Assembly: GCA_027023115.1 (NCBI GenBank)
Contig: JALVWZ010000006.1
Coordinates: forward strand, 1-21,148
Length of the DNA stretch: 21,148 bases
Source of the DNA: Thermaceae bacterium
Lineage (GTDB): Bacteria > Deinococcota > Deinococci > Deinococcales > Marinithermaceae
Direction: 5' to 3'
Part shown: in pieces, positions 13,983-21,045 of the stretch
How the letters are laid out: every line of letters begins with the position of its first letter
How positions within the stretch are numbered: the first letter of the stretch is position 1
Position numbers and translations under genes: made by a program
Notes under the pieces: generated by a model
Told to the model about the DNA's origin: nothing
What the model saw: only the letters and a program-made list of their open reading frames with translations
Databases searched by the model: none

Positions 13983-15605
13983 ATGCGATGGAGTAAAGCG
14001 GTATTCGTAGCGTTGGCCGTGCTCGCGCTGGGTGCGTTGGGCGCGCTGGCGCAAGGGCTCACGCCCCAGCAGATGGACCAGGCCAAGAAGATTTACTTCG
14101 AACGCTGCGCCGGCTGTCACGGCGTGCTCCGCAAGGGCGCGACCGGCAAGAACCTCGAGCCGCAAAACCTCAAGAAGGAGGGCCTCACGCCGGCGGCGGT
14201 GAAGGCCATCATCACCAACGGCTTTGGGGGCATGCCCGCCTGGGGCAAGCTGGGCATTCTCAAGCCCGAAGAGATCGACCTGATGTCGAAGTTCGTCTTC
14301 GAACCGGTTCCCGAGCCGCCCGCCTGGACGTTCTCGGATATCAAGAAGAGCTGGAAGGTTTACATTCCCGTTGACAAGCGCCCCACCAAGCCCGAAACGA
14401 CCCGTGACTGGCAGAACTACTTTGGCGTCATCCTCCGCGACATGGGTCAGGTGGCCATCGTTGACGGCGACACCAAGGAACTGGTCAAGATCCTCCCCAC
14501 CGGCTACGCCACCCACATCCTGCGCTCCTCCAAGGACGGCCGCTACTTCTACGTGATCGGCCGCGACGGTCGCGCCGAGCTGATCGACCTCTGGAGCAAG
14601 GAGCCCACCCTGGTGGCCTCGGCCAAGGTGTGCCTCGACGCCCGCAGCATCGACTCGAGCAAGTACGAAGGCTACGAGGGCAAGTACGCCGTGGTCGGCT
14701 GCTACTGGCCGAGCAACTTCGTAATCGTGGATGGCGAAACGCTCGAGCCGCTCAAGATGGTCTCCACCCAGGGCTACGTCAAGAGCACCGGCGAGTTCCT
14801 GCGCGAAAACCGCGTGGCCTCGATCGTCAGCTCGCATTTCAGCCCCGAGTGGATCCTCAACATCAAGGAAGGCGGCCAGACCTGGCTGGTCGACTACTCC
14901 CACATGGACCTCAAGGGCAAGCCGATCAACGTCAAGATGATCGACACCGAGCGCTTCCTCCACGACGGCGGCTGGGCGATGGACAAGCGCTACTTCCTGG
15001 TGGCCGCCAACGCCGTCAAGAAGGTCGTGGTCATCGACGCCAAGACCGGCGAGTTCGTGGCCAGCGTTCCCGTGGGTAACAAACCCCACCCGGGCCGCGG
15101 CGCCACCTGGGATCACCCGAAGTACGGCCCCGTCTGGGCCACCGGCCACATCAAAGACAACAAGATTGCGGTCATCGGCACCGACCCTGAAGGGCACCCG
15201 CAGTACGCCTGGAAGGTGGTCAAGATGATCGAGACAATCTCCCCGGGCAACCTCTTCATCAAGACCCACCCCAAGAGCCCGTGGCTGATTGCCGACTTTA
15301 CCGTGGCTCCCACGCCCGAGGCCAACGCCACCCTCTGCGCCTGGCAGAAGGATAACCTCGAGAAGAAGCCGGTTTGCTGGGAGGTGCCCGGCGCCCGCAA
15401 GATCCACGCCCGCATGGTGCACATCGAGTTCAACAAAGACGGCAACGAGTTCTGGGTTTCCGCCTGGGCCAACAAGGACACGCCGTCCTTCATCGTCGTC
15501 TACGACAGCTACACCCTGCAGGAGAAGGCCCGCATAACCGGCGACTGGGTACGCACCCCGACCGGCAAGTTCAACGTCTACAACACCGCCAACGACATCT
15601 ACTAA
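13983..15605 (+). CDS. nirS: Cytochrome cd1 nitrite reductase
   Basis: Periplasmic enzyme that reduces nitrite to nitric oxide. A signal peptide (1-23, ending ALA before Q24) is followed by a cytochrome c domain with CAGCH (42-46) and the MPAWG block (84-88). An eight-bladed propeller binding heme d1 then follows. The proximal d1 ligand is H178 (ATHILRSS), and the two active-site histidines are H327 (RFLHDGGW) and H369 (KPHPGRGA). The C-terminal block TGKFNVYNTANDIY is the NirS signature. All key residues are present and the length of 540 is normal. The ATG at 13983 is preferred over the TTG at 13980, with GGAGG 7 nt upstream. It has its own promoter and a strong terminator. Genes for heme d1 synthesis (nirE, nirJ, nirF and others) are not in the window. 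Confidence 0.97.
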   Translation: MRWSKAVFVALAVLALGALGALAQGLTPQQMDQAKKIYFERCAGCHGVLRKGATGKNLEPQNLKKEGLTPAAVKAIITNGFGGMPAWGKLGILKPEEIDLMSKFVFEPVPEPPAWTFSDIKKSWKVYIPVDKRPTKPETTRDWQNYFGVILRDMGQVAIVDGDTKELVKILPTGYATHILRSSKDGRYFYVIGRDGRAELIDLWSKEPTLVASAKVCLDARSIDSSKYEGYEGKYAVVGCYWPSNFVIVDGETLEPLKMVSTQGYVKSTGEFLRENRVASIVSSHFSPEWILNIKEGGQTWLVDYSHMDLKGKPINVKMIDTERFLHDGGWAMDKRYFLVAANAVKKVVVIDAKTGEFVASVPVGNKPHPGRGATWDHPKYGPVWATGHIKDNKIAVIGTDPEGHPQYAWKVVKMIETISPGNLFIKTHPKSPWLIADFTVAPTPEANATLCAWQKDNLEKKPVCWEVPGARKIHARMVHIEFNKDGNEFWVSAWANKDTPSFIVVYDSYTLQEKARITGDWVRTPTGKFNVYNTANDIY

Positions 15606-15621
15606 AGTCCCGGCTTTTACA

Positions 15622-15653
15622 CCCGGGGCCTCCACGGAGGCTCCGGGCTTTTG
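15622..15653 (+). terminator. Intrinsic terminator after nirS
   Basis: An 11-bp stem, CCCGGGGCCTC with GAGGCTCCGGG (one G-U pair), loop CACG, followed by CTTTTG. It starts 17 nt after the nirS stop and closes the denitrification block. Confidence 0.85.
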
Positions 15654-15963
15654 CGTCCAGACCGAACCCGTCTAGCGCCTTCCCCCTCTGCATGGCTGCA
15701 GCGAGAGCCCAAGTCGTACAGCCTTCATCGTGTCCGCCGCGCCAGCGTAGGGTTCGAATCGTTTTTCCGCTCCACCCGACGCCGCGAGCTTTATCGCCTC
15801 CCCGGCGAAAGCTGGGACCAGTGACGTTTCTGGGGACGATGTAAGGACCTTGCGTCGTCGCCATTGTTTCTTGCGTCGTCCATGAGCGACGGAGGTCACC
15901 CCGGTCCGGACTGGCTCGCGTGAGCCAAGGCCCGCTTGGCTGGAATGACGAAACAGCGGCATG

Positions 15964-15998
15964 TGGCGAGTGGCTCGTGGCTTGTGGTTCGTAGCTGA
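15964..15998 (+). repeat. Degenerate heptamer tandem repeat, five units
   Basis: Units TGGCGAG, TGGCTCG, TGGCTTG, TGGTTCG and TAGCTGA, each 7 bp with 1-4 changes from the TGGCTCG consensus. Confidence 0.65.
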
Positions 15999-16047
15999 CT
16001 AAACTGCCACGGCTCGCAATCCGTATCCAGTAAAGCTCCCTCCCTTT

Positions 16048-16068
16048 GGGGGAGGGCTGGGGTGGGGG
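16048..16068 (+). other. G-quadruplex motif
   Basis: Four G-runs, GGGGG, GGG, GGGG and GGGGG, are separated by loops A, CT and T. Such short loops favour a stable quadruplex. The first run also pairs as part of a 7-bp hairpin CCCTCCC/GGGAGGG (16038-16056). Confidence 0.6.
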
Positions 16069-16106
16069 TTTTGGGCGCTGGATGATCCAAATGTTCAGCG
16101 CTGATT

Positions 16107-16138
16107 CACGGCCCACCCACGGCCTACCCACCTCCCAC
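16107..16138 (+). repeat. Degenerate 11-bp tandem repeat
   Basis: CACGGCCCACC is followed directly by CACGGCCTACC and then a worn partial unit CACCTCCCAC. C-rich, with a composition close to the reverse complement of the heptamer array about 110 bp upstream. Confidence 0.5.
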
Positions 16139-16207
16139 AACCTAATCACCGCCCACTACGCTCCGCCACCTCCCGGGCCTTGTGAAAGGTGGGTTGGGAA
16201 GTTGCGG

Positions 16208-16651
16208 CTAGAGATCTGGCACCCTGCCCAGCATGGCGCGGGCGATGCGCTCGAAGTCGTCCTGGCCAATCTCCAGGTGGCCGAAGCGGAAGGCGTAGCC
16301 CCAGCGCTGGGGGTCTTGGATGAAGTCGAGCGCTTCCAGAAGCGGGCGGATGGGCGTTTCCTGCGCTTCCGTCCAGTAATGCACGTCGCGGCGGTAGGGC
16401 CTAAAGCCGCCGCCCACGTCAACCTGATACACCTCACCGACAACCCGTCCGATGGCCGTGAAGCGCTGGCAGGGTTCGCGCTCTCCAAAACGCTCCTTGG
16501 GCGAGTAATAGATAAGGCCGTCGCCGTCGCGCATGCGCTCGAGCGCCCGGGCCTTGCCGTGGTTCAACTGGGCAAAGCCTTCTCGAACGCCCCGCAGCAC
16601 GTGGTCGCGCGAGGCCACCCCAATCCAAAAACGCCTCTCTTCCCGGCTCAC
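16208..16651 (-). CDS. EVE domain-containing protein
   Basis: Single-domain protein of 147 residues matching the EVE fold (PUA-like, former UPF0310). The N-terminal block FWIGVASRDHVLRGVREGFAQ is followed by ARALERMRDGDGLIYYSP and FTAIGRVVGEVYQV, all typical of the family. EVE domains are thought to bind modified bases in DNA or RNA and often act in defence or RNA modification; single-domain forms are common in ordinary chromosomes. The start is GTG at 16651, and its GTGA overlaps the stop of the Crp/Fnr gene, so the two are translationally coupled. No restriction, methylase or toxin genes are nearby, so a defence role is not supported by context. Confidence 0.86.
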   Translation of the reverse strand: MSREERRFWIGVASRDHVLRGVREGFAQLNHGKARALERMRDGDGLIYYSPKERFGEREPCQRFTAIGRVVGEVYQVDVGGGFRPYRRDVHYWTEAQETPIRPLLEALDFIQDPQRWGYAFRFGHLEIGQDDFERIARAMLGRVPDL

Positions 16652-17337
16652 CCTTTAGCCACCGCGATCAAGACGACCTCATTTTCTATCCAGACCCGCC
16701 GTGCTTCCAGGCGTATCCAGCGCTGCTTCTGGAAGCGGCTCAGGGTGCGGCTGACTATCTCCGGGACCGTGCCCAGCTGCGCCGCCAGGTCCGGGTTGGT
16801 GGGCAGCGGGAAGCCGGGGCCGTCGCGCCCCTGGCGCTCGAGCAGGTACTGGGCCAGGCGCGACTGCACCTCGAAGAAAGTAACGCGCCGCAAGAGCAGC
16901 AGCAAGTCGAACTGGCGCTCGGAAATGGCCCGCAGCACCGCCCGGGTAAAGCTGGGGTGCTCCTCCATGAGGCGCATCATCCCCTCGCTGGGCACTCGCA
17001 CCACCCGGCTCGGCAGCACCGCCTCGGCGGTTACCGGGTAGTAGCGCCGCTCGCTCAGCACGGCTATCTCGCCGATGCTCTCGGGCGGTCCCGCCATGTG
17101 CAGCACGAGCTGACGGCCACCCTTCGGGCCGACCTGGTAAACGCGCAGGAGTCCGTCCAGGACTACGTAGGTGTGTTCGACGGGTTCTCCCTCGCGAAAG
17201 AGTGCTTCGCCCGCAGCCAGCTCGCGAACGCCGGCCAGCTCGGCTACGAGCTTCAGATCTCCAGGCAGCAGGCGGGCAAACAGGGGGTTCTCGCGCAATA
17301 CCTGCAGTGCGTTGGTCGTCTTCTGCTCGTTCGCCAT
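16648..17337 (-). CDS. Crp/Fnr-family transcriptional regulator
   Basis: Dimeric DNA-binding regulator of 229 residues. The N-terminal cyclic-nucleotide-binding-like beta-roll covers about 15-125 (AGEALFREGEPVEHTYVVLDG, then GESIGEIA-like PPESIGEIAVL). A long dimer helix and a C-terminal winged helix follow (HTH about 180-206). The recognition helix VPEIVSRTLSRF carries E193-x2-S196-R197, the FNR/DNR pattern, not the RE-x2-GR of CRP. It has no cysteine at all, so it cannot hold an FNR iron-sulfur cluster. A DNR-like sensor of NO, as DnrT is thought to serve in Thermus, would fit the neighbouring nir/nor genes, but this is inference. I chose ATG at 17337 because the upstream TTG at 17364 would lie before the likely transcription start (TATGGT -10 at 17368-17373). 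Confidence 0.88.
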   Translation of the reverse strand: MANEQKTTNALQVLRENPLFARLLPGDLKLVAELAGVRELAAGEALFREGEPVEHTYVVLDGLLRVYQVGPKGGRQLVLHMAGPPESIGEIAVLSERRYYPVTAEAVLPSRVVRVPSEGMMRLMEEHPSFTRAVLRAISERQFDLLLLLRRVTFFEVQSRLAQYLLERQGRDGPGFPLPTNPDLAAQLGTVPEIVSRTLSRFQKQRWIRLEARRVWIENEVVLIAVAKG

Positions 17338-17374
17338 CGTGATCCCTGGTATGTTCTCAGCCAATCTACCATAG

Positions 17375-17395
17375 AAAAAGCCCCCCGAAGGGGGC
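17375..17395 (-). terminator. Intrinsic terminator after tRNA-Val
   Basis: On the minus strand GCCCCC-TTCG-GGGGGC is followed by TTTTT. It lies 5 nt after the encoded CCA of tRNA-Val and ends that transcript just before the Crp/Fnr promoter. Confidence 0.85.
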
Positions 17396-17399
17396 GGTC

Positions 17400-17476
17400 T
17401 GGTGGGCGGTAGAGGACTTGAACCTCCGACCCCCTGCTTGTAAGGCAGGTGCTCTAGCCATCTGAGCTAACCGCCC
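17400..17476 (-). tRNA. tRNA-Val (anticodon UAC)
   Basis: Full cloverleaf: acceptor GGGCGGT/ACCGCCC, D-stem GCTC/GAGC, anticodon stem CCTGC/GCAGG with loop CTTACAA (anticodon TAC), and T-arm GGAGG-TTCAAGT-CCTCT. Discriminator A and the CCA end are encoded. It lies downstream of trxB and directly before a terminator. Confidence 0.96.
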
Positions 17477-17503
17477 AGGCTTATCCAGGCTAACCGAGCC
17501 GGC

Positions 17504-17521
17504 GGCGCTTTTGCAAGCGCC
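17504..17521 (-). terminator. Stem-loop directly after trxB
   Basis: On the minus strand GGCGCTT-GCAA-AAGCGCC starts at the base after the trxB stop codon. It has a 7-bp perfect stem with a tetraloop but no U-tract, so it is more likely a weak terminator or 3'-end stabiliser. Confidence 0.5.
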
Positions 17522-18493
17522 CTAGGCGCCTTCCTCCTGCTCCATCAACCACTTTTCGGCGGTCATCGCCGCGCGGGTGCCGGCCCCGACGCTGGTGGCC
17601 AGCTGCTTGTAGATCGGGTCGGCCACGTCGCCGGCGGCGAAGACGCCCGGCACCGAGGTGTGGATCTCGTCGCTGACGGCCACGTAGCCGTCGGGGCGCA
17701 GCTCCACCACGCCTTTCAAGAACTCGGTGTTGGGCACGCTGCCAACGAAAACGAAGACGCCGTCGGTGGGAAAGACGTACTCCTCGCCGGTCTTGAGTTT
17801 CTTGACGCGCACGCCGCTAACGCTCTCATCGCCCAGCACCTCGGTGACCACGTGGCTCAGGAGGAACTCGATCTTGGGGTTGGCGAAGGCGCGCTCCTGG
17901 GCCACCTTGTTGGCCCGCAGCTCGTCGCGGCGGTGGATGATGGTTACCTTGCTGGCGAACTTGGTGAGGAAGATGCCCTCCTCCACGGCGGCGTCGCCGC
18001 CGCCGACCACCACCACTTCCTTGTCGCGGTAGAAGAAGCCGTCGCAGGTGGCGCAGGTAGAAACGCCGCGGCCGTAGAACTTGTCTTCGCCGGGAACGCC
18101 CAGCTTGCGGGGGTTGGCGCCGGTGGCGATTATGACGCTGCGGCCCTTGTAGTTGCGCTCGAAGGCCTTGACCAGAAAACCGTCGTCGGTCTTTTCCAGC
18201 CCCTGCACCTCGTCCATGACCACTTCGGCGCCGAACTTACGCGCCTGTTCGGCCATCCGGTTGGCCAGCTCCGGACCGGTGATGCCCTCGGGAAAGCCGG
18301 GGTAGTTCTCCACCTCGTCGGTCTGCGATATCTGCCCCCCGGGAAGGCCTTTTTCGAGTATCACCGTCTTCAGACCGCCGCGACCGGCGTAGATGCCCGC
18401 GGTCAGGCCGGCCGGGCCGCCGCCGATGATTATCACGTCGTATTCCTGTTCCTGCTGCGCCGAACCGCCGAGTTCGCCAATCTTGAAGTCCAT
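17522..18493 (-). CDS. trxB: Thioredoxin-disulfide reductase
   Basis: Cytoplasmic FAD enzyme that reduces thioredoxin using NAD(P)H. The FAD motif [20 protein letters not shown] is at 21-40, the central ATG motif IIATGANPR at 121-129, the redox-active CATC at 147-150 ([20 protein letters not shown]), the NAD(P)H-binding [10 protein letters not shown] at 164-173, and the second FAD motif VFAAGDVAD near the C-terminus. Residues HRRDEL after the second Rossmann motif fit NADPH use. The length of 323 is normal with a short N-terminal extension. RBS GGGGGAGG precedes the ATG. It lies between a tRNA operon upstream and tRNA-Val downstream. Confidence 0.96.
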   Translation of the reverse strand: MDFKIGELGGSAQQEQEYDVIIIGGGPAGLTAGIYAGRGGLKTVILEKGLPGGQISQTDEVENYPGFPEGITGPELANRMAEQARKFGAEVVMDEVQGLEKTDDGFLVKAFERNYKGRSVIIATGANPRKLGVPGEDKFYGRGVSTCATCDGFFYRDKEVVVVGGGDAAVEEGIFLTKFASKVTIIHRRDELRANKVAQERAFANPKIEFLLSHVVTEVLGDESVSGVRVKKLKTGEEYVFPTDGVFVFVGSVPNTEFLKGVVELRPDGYVAVSDEIHTSVPGVFAAGDVADPIYKQLATSVGAGTRAAMTAEKWLMEQEEGA

Positions 18494-18526
18494 CCTCGCC
18501 TCCCCCGGCCGCCAGGGCCATAGAGC

Positions 18527-18555
18527 AGTATATACCCCGCTTGGGGTAGAAAAAA
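18527..18555 (-). promoter_or_regulatory. trxB promoter region with inverted repeat
   Basis: TATACT (18527-18532) is a good -10 box about 33 nt before the trxB ATG. The putative spacer holds the perfect inverted repeat TACCCC-N4-GGGGTA (18533-18548), directly next to the -10. The -35 position has only a T-run. The palindrome could be a repressor site or part of a terminator for the upstream tRNAs. Confidence 0.5.
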
Positions 18556-18572
18556 CGCTTTTGAGAGATGAT

Positions 18573-18587
18573 AAACGCGCTCGAGCT
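18573..18587. repeat. Left arm of the inverted repeat around tRNA-Glu(CUC)
   Basis: AAACGCGCTCGAGCT; the exact reverse complement occurs at 18672-18686. It lies 3 nt beyond the CCA end of the tRNA in transcription order. Confidence 0.9.
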
Positions 18588-18590
18588 GGT

Positions 18591-18666
18591 TGGTGACCCC
18601 AGGGGGATTCGAACCCCCGTTACCGCCTTGAGAGGGCGGCGTCCTAGGCCTCTAGACGATGGGGCC
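18591..18666 (-). tRNA. tRNA-Glu (anticodon CUC)
   Basis: Acceptor GGCCCCA/TGGGGTC, anticodon stem CCGCC/GGCGG with loop CTCTCAA (anticodon CTC), T-arm GGGGG-TTCGAAT-CCCCC, encoded CCA. Enclosed by a perfect 15-bp inverted repeat. Confidence 0.96.
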
Positions 18667-18671
18667 CTGTT

Positions 18672-18686
18672 AGCTCGAGCGCGTTT
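18672..18686. repeat. Right arm of the inverted repeat around tRNA-Glu(CUC)
   Basis: AGCTCGAGCGCGTTT, the exact reverse complement of 18573-18587. It sits between the two tRNA-Glu genes; in the transcript the arms would close a stalk below the tRNA. Confidence 0.9.
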
Positions 18687-18761
18687 TGGTGACCCCTACG
18701 GGACTCGAACCCGTGCCGCCGCCTTGAAAGGGCGGTGACCTAACCGCTAGTCGAAGGGGCC
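18687..18761 (-). tRNA. tRNA-Glu (anticodon UUC)
   Basis: Acceptor GGCCCCT/AGGGGTC, anticodon stem CCGCC/GGCGG with loop CTTTCAA (anticodon TTC), T-arm CACGGGTTCGAGTCCCGT, encoded CCA. Three nt separate it from tRNA-Gln. Confidence 0.96.
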
Positions 18762-18764
18762 TTT

Positions 18765-18838
18765 TGGCTGGGGCACGTGGATTCGAACCACGACCAACGG
18801 ATCCAGAGTCCGCCGTCCTGCCGTTAGACGATGCCCCA
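18765..18838 (-). tRNA. tRNA-Gln (anticodon CUG)
   Basis: Acceptor TGGGGCA/TGCCCCA, anticodon loop CTCTGGA (anticodon CTG), T-arm CGTGGTTCGAATCCACG, discriminator G, encoded CCA. First tRNA of the operon, about 24 nt from the predicted transcription start. Confidence 0.95.
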
Positions 18839-18868
18839 GCAGGGCCCGGCTCGCGCCAGGCACGCAAC

Positions 18869-18897
18869 ATAGTACAATCCCAAGCGGTTTTTGACAA
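18869..18897 (-). promoter_or_regulatory. Promoter of the tRNA-Gln/Glu/Glu operon
   Basis: On the minus strand -35 TTGTCA (18892-18897), a 17-bp spacer, and -10 TACTAT (18869-18874). This is the best consensus-like promoter in the window, as expected for stable RNA genes. Confidence 0.8.
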
Positions 18898-19081
18898 GAC
18901 CCTGTAGTCGGTCAAGGCATATGAGACCCCCGCCCTTGGGAAACGGCTTGTTGCGAAGGGCAACCTTAAACCCCTTCCCGTTCCAAACCGTTCCTGCTTC
19001 TCGGCCAATCGTCACTAGCGCCACTACGGGGGCACCATCTTTAGTGCAGTTCCCCATTTCCGTTGCCCTCAGTCTTAGCCG

Positions 19082-19597
19082 CTAACGGGATCCGTAAACG
19101 ATGAATGCATAGCGAAAATGCGGCCAGCCGCTGGAAACGTCGGTTTTGCAGGCGGGGCAGAACGGGCTGGACCGGAGGCCCATCCAGAAGAACCTTTGTT
19201 TGGGGTTCGGCGAGGGGCGGTCGCTGCAAATGTAGATTCGGTAAGACTTACCGGGCGTAACCTGGACCGCTTTATCAAAGGCCAGGTAGAACCAGCCCGA
19301 TTTCTTGGGTTTCCCGGCGACCAGCGCCAGCGTTTTGCCGTCCGCAGTTTGCAGCTCCGCCACGACTTTACCTGGTTCCCCAATGAGGTCAACGTAAACG
19401 GCCAGCGCCCGCAACTCGGAATGGGTGGGGAAGAACGTTTGCCAGCGGGGAACGTTTTGTTCGAACCAAAAGCCGTAATCCCATTGCTGCTGGGCGCTGT
19501 CGACCGGCCAGGGCACGTTTTGCGGCTGCGCCCGGGCAAGAAGGGCCAGGGCAACCAGGGCCAGCAGCGGCGACCAGCGGCGCAGCAACTTATTCAT
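19082..19597 (-). CDS. Small exported beta-sandwich protein, unknown function
   Basis: Predicted secreted protein of 171 residues. The signal peptide (about 1-23, ending ARA before Q24) is typical. The mature part has a beta-strand pattern common in ligand-binding beta-sandwiches: ALAVYVDLIGEPGKVVAELQ (64-83), SGWFYLAFDKAVQVTPGKSY (100-119) and IYICSD (121-126). Cys124 and a CPAC pair (147-150) may form a disulfide or bind metal. The start is ATG at 19597, with GGAGG shortly before it; the longer open frame to 19783 runs into the preceding protease gene and lacks a signal peptide. No family is recognised. Confidence 0.75.
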   Translation of the reverse strand: MNKLLRRWSPLLALVALALLARAQPQNVPWPVDSAQQQWDYGFWFEQNVPRWQTFFPTHSELRALAVYVDLIGEPGKVVAELQTADGKTLALVAGKPKKSGWFYLAFDKAVQVTPGKSYRIYICSDRPSPNPKQRFFWMGLRSSPFCPACKTDVSSGWPHFRYAFIVYGSR

Positions 19598-19697
19598 TTT
19601 CGCCTCCACTTTCAGCCTATGGCGGTCGCGCTTCACAATCAAGGAGCGGCGGCCCGGGCGTTCGCCTTCGCGGTCCGTCGGCTCCCGGCTCCAGCGC

Positions 19698-20531
19698 TCA
19701 GGCCCCGCCCGGACCGGCCTCCGCCGGCACCCAGCGGCGCAGGTAGAGGTTGGCCAGCGCCAGCACCACGAAGCCGCCGACACCCACCAGGCCCACCAGC
19801 AGGTCGCTCTTGCGGGCGAAGACCAGCAGTGAAAGGGGCGCGGCGGCGTTGAGGGTGCCGTGGAATAGGGCCGGCACCACGACCGCCCCGCCGCGGTCGC
19901 GCAAGAAGAGCATCCAGGGAGTCAGCAGCACCGTGAAGATGACCATCATGAAGACGCCCAGAAAATGGTGGTTGGGGTAGTTGTAGCCCAGGAAGTAGAC
20001 CAGCGGGGCGTGCCACAAACCCCAGACCGCGCCGATGTAGAGCGAGGCGGGCCAGAAACCGAGTTCGCGGGTACGTTCCCAAAGGTAGCCGCGCCACATC
20101 AGCTCCTCGCCCAGCGCCGCCAGCAGGTTGACGCTGGCTCCGGCAATGAGCGCCTGCACCAGCAGAGCAGCCCAGAGGGCCCAGCTGGGTAGTGCCGCCG
20201 CCGCTTCGCCCGAGCGGGCGGCGACCAGCTTGCGCACCTGCTCCAGGCCGACGTACTGGTCGAGGGGTAGACTGGCAACCACCGCCAGTAGCGTAAAGGC
20301 CAGCGGCAGCAGCCAGGCCACCAACCACCAGCGGTTGGGCCGCGCCCAGATACGCAAACGCAGCCCCTCGAGGCGGGCCAGCGCCAGCGCCACCAGGCCC
20401 GGGACCCACATATAGACCGCACTGAACGCCAAGAACCAGTGGCTCTGGGCACCTGCCCAGGCATAGTAAACGGCGAAGAGCAGCCAGCTGAGAACGACGG
20501 TTATGAGCACCGCGCGGTCGGCCCTATTCAT
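19698..20531 (-). CDS. CPBP-family intramembrane metalloprotease
   Basis: Multi-pass membrane protein of 277 residues with the CAAX-protease/bacteriocin-processing (CPBP, Abi) motifs. These are EELMWR (142-147, the E-E-x3-R motif), WHAP (173-176) and HGTLN (224-228, the H-x3-N motif). The catalytic Glu pair and both His are present, so it should be active. About eight hydrophobic segments are visible. Bacterial relatives act in protein processing, immunity to self-made peptides or envelope stress; the substrate here is unknown. Its ATG overlaps the stop of the PH-domain gene by 8 nt, so the two are translationally coupled. No bacteriocin-like peptide gene was seen nearby. Confidence 0.88.
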   Translation of the reverse strand: MNRADRAVLITVVLSWLLFAVYYAWAGAQSHWFLAFSAVYMWVPGLVALALARLEGLRLRIWARPNRWWLVAWLLPLAFTLLAVVASLPLDQYVGLEQVRKLVAARSGEAAAALPSWALWAALLVQALIAGASVNLLAALGEELMWRGYLWERTRELGFWPASLYIGAVWGLWHAPLVYFLGYNYPNHHFLGVFMMVIFTVLLTPWMLFLRDRGGAVVVPALFHGTLNAAAPLSLLVFARKSDLLVGLVGVGGFVVLALANLYLRRWVPAEAGPGGA

Positions 20532-21045
20532 CGTCTTCCTCCAGTTGCAAGCGTAATGGTTTCAGGCACGTTTCGGGATCCTGAGGCTTGATCAGCAGTT
20601 TGCGGCCGTCTTTGAGCTCCAGCAAAACGCCGCGGCCGCGCTTACGGCTCACGTAGGCCCGCAGGCCGCCCAGGTTGCTGCGAAAACCGCCGGCATAGAA
20701 GCCCGGCATCTCCGCGCCGATGGTTTTGAAGCCGAGGCGGTAGCTGACCAGCCGGGCGCGTTTGATGCGGCCTTTGGGCACTTCGACGGAGCTGATGAAG
20801 GTGCGGATGCGCAGGCGGCTGGGGGTGGCGTGGTAACCCAGCCGGCGCGGCGCCAACCAGATGAAACCAAGGATGAGCGCGCTGCTCAGGACGACCTCGA
20901 GAAACACCCACCAGAACTTGGCCGCATCGTCGCCGAATACATAAAGCAGCACCGCCACGGAAGCAACGGAACCGAGCAGTACCAGGAGCGGCGCCGCCAG
21001 ACTGCGCACCGGCTCGGGGGTACAGGCTTTAGCCCTGCTTTTCAT
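20524..21045 (-). CDS. Membrane protein with bacterial PH-like domain
   Basis: Protein of 173 residues. Two membrane helices (about 15-37 and 45-65) are followed by a C-terminal domain that fits the bacterial PH family (bPH_5-like): YHATPSRLRIRTFISSVEVP, then FYAGGFRSNLGGLRAYVS and VLLELKDGRKLLIKPQDPETCL. The order (hairpin of two helices, then PH domain) is typical for such proteins, which are poorly characterised. The start at 21045 lies inside the upstream gene and a GGAGG-like stretch precedes it. It sits between another PH-like gene and a CPBP protease, all overlapping, so the three probably work together. Confidence 0.78.
   Translation of the reverse strand: MKSRAKACTPEPVRSLAAPLLVLLGSVASVAVLLYVFGDDAAKFWWVFLEVVLSSALILGFIWLAPRRLGYHATPSRLRIRTFISSVEVPKGRIKRARLVSYRLGFKTIGAEMPGFYAGGFRSNLGGLRAYVSRKRGRGVLLELKDGRKLLIKPQDPETCLKPLRLQLEEDDE

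Larger units (their letters stand above)
15654..16207 (+). other. Gene-free stretch with degenerate repeats
   Basis: No believable gene was found on either strand. Open frames here cross the nirS terminator and simple repeats. The stretch holds a 7-bp tandem array (15964-15998), a G-rich hairpin/quadruplex motif (16038-16068) and an 11-bp tandem array (16107-16138). Fragments such as GGCGAAAGCTGGGACCAGTG and GGCTGGAATGACG resemble worn dispersed intergenic repeats of other bacteria. It separates convergent genes. Confidence 0.6.

Noticed and set aside
13923..15635. 570-codon open frame antisense to nirS
   Set aside because: The sense frame is an unmistakable complete NirS with signal peptide and all ligands. 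The antisense frame reflects high GC at third positions and has no recognisable domain.
15964..16138. CRISPR array
   Set aside because: Repeats of 7 and 11 bp are contiguous and degenerate with no spacers, and no cas gene is present.
15571..16149. 192-codon minus-strand open frame in the gene-free stretch
   Set aside because: It crosses the nirS terminator and the heptamer array, has no RBS and no recognisable domain.
16648..17337. Crp/Fnr protein as an oxygen-sensing iron-sulfur FNR
   Set aside because: The protein contains no cysteine.
16208..17337. Defence island around the EVE gene
   Set aside because: No nuclease, methylase, toxin or helicase genes are nearby; the neighbours are a regulator, tRNAs and trxB.
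18824..19057. 77-codon minus-strand open frame upstream of tRNA-Gln
   Set aside because: It overlaps the tRNA and its promoter, has no clear RBS and matches nothing I know. I treat 18898-19081 as non-coding.
19631..19638. Single CTTCACAA near the exported protein gene, similar to the repeat core
   Set aside because: Only one half-site with a mismatch and no partner 11 bp away.
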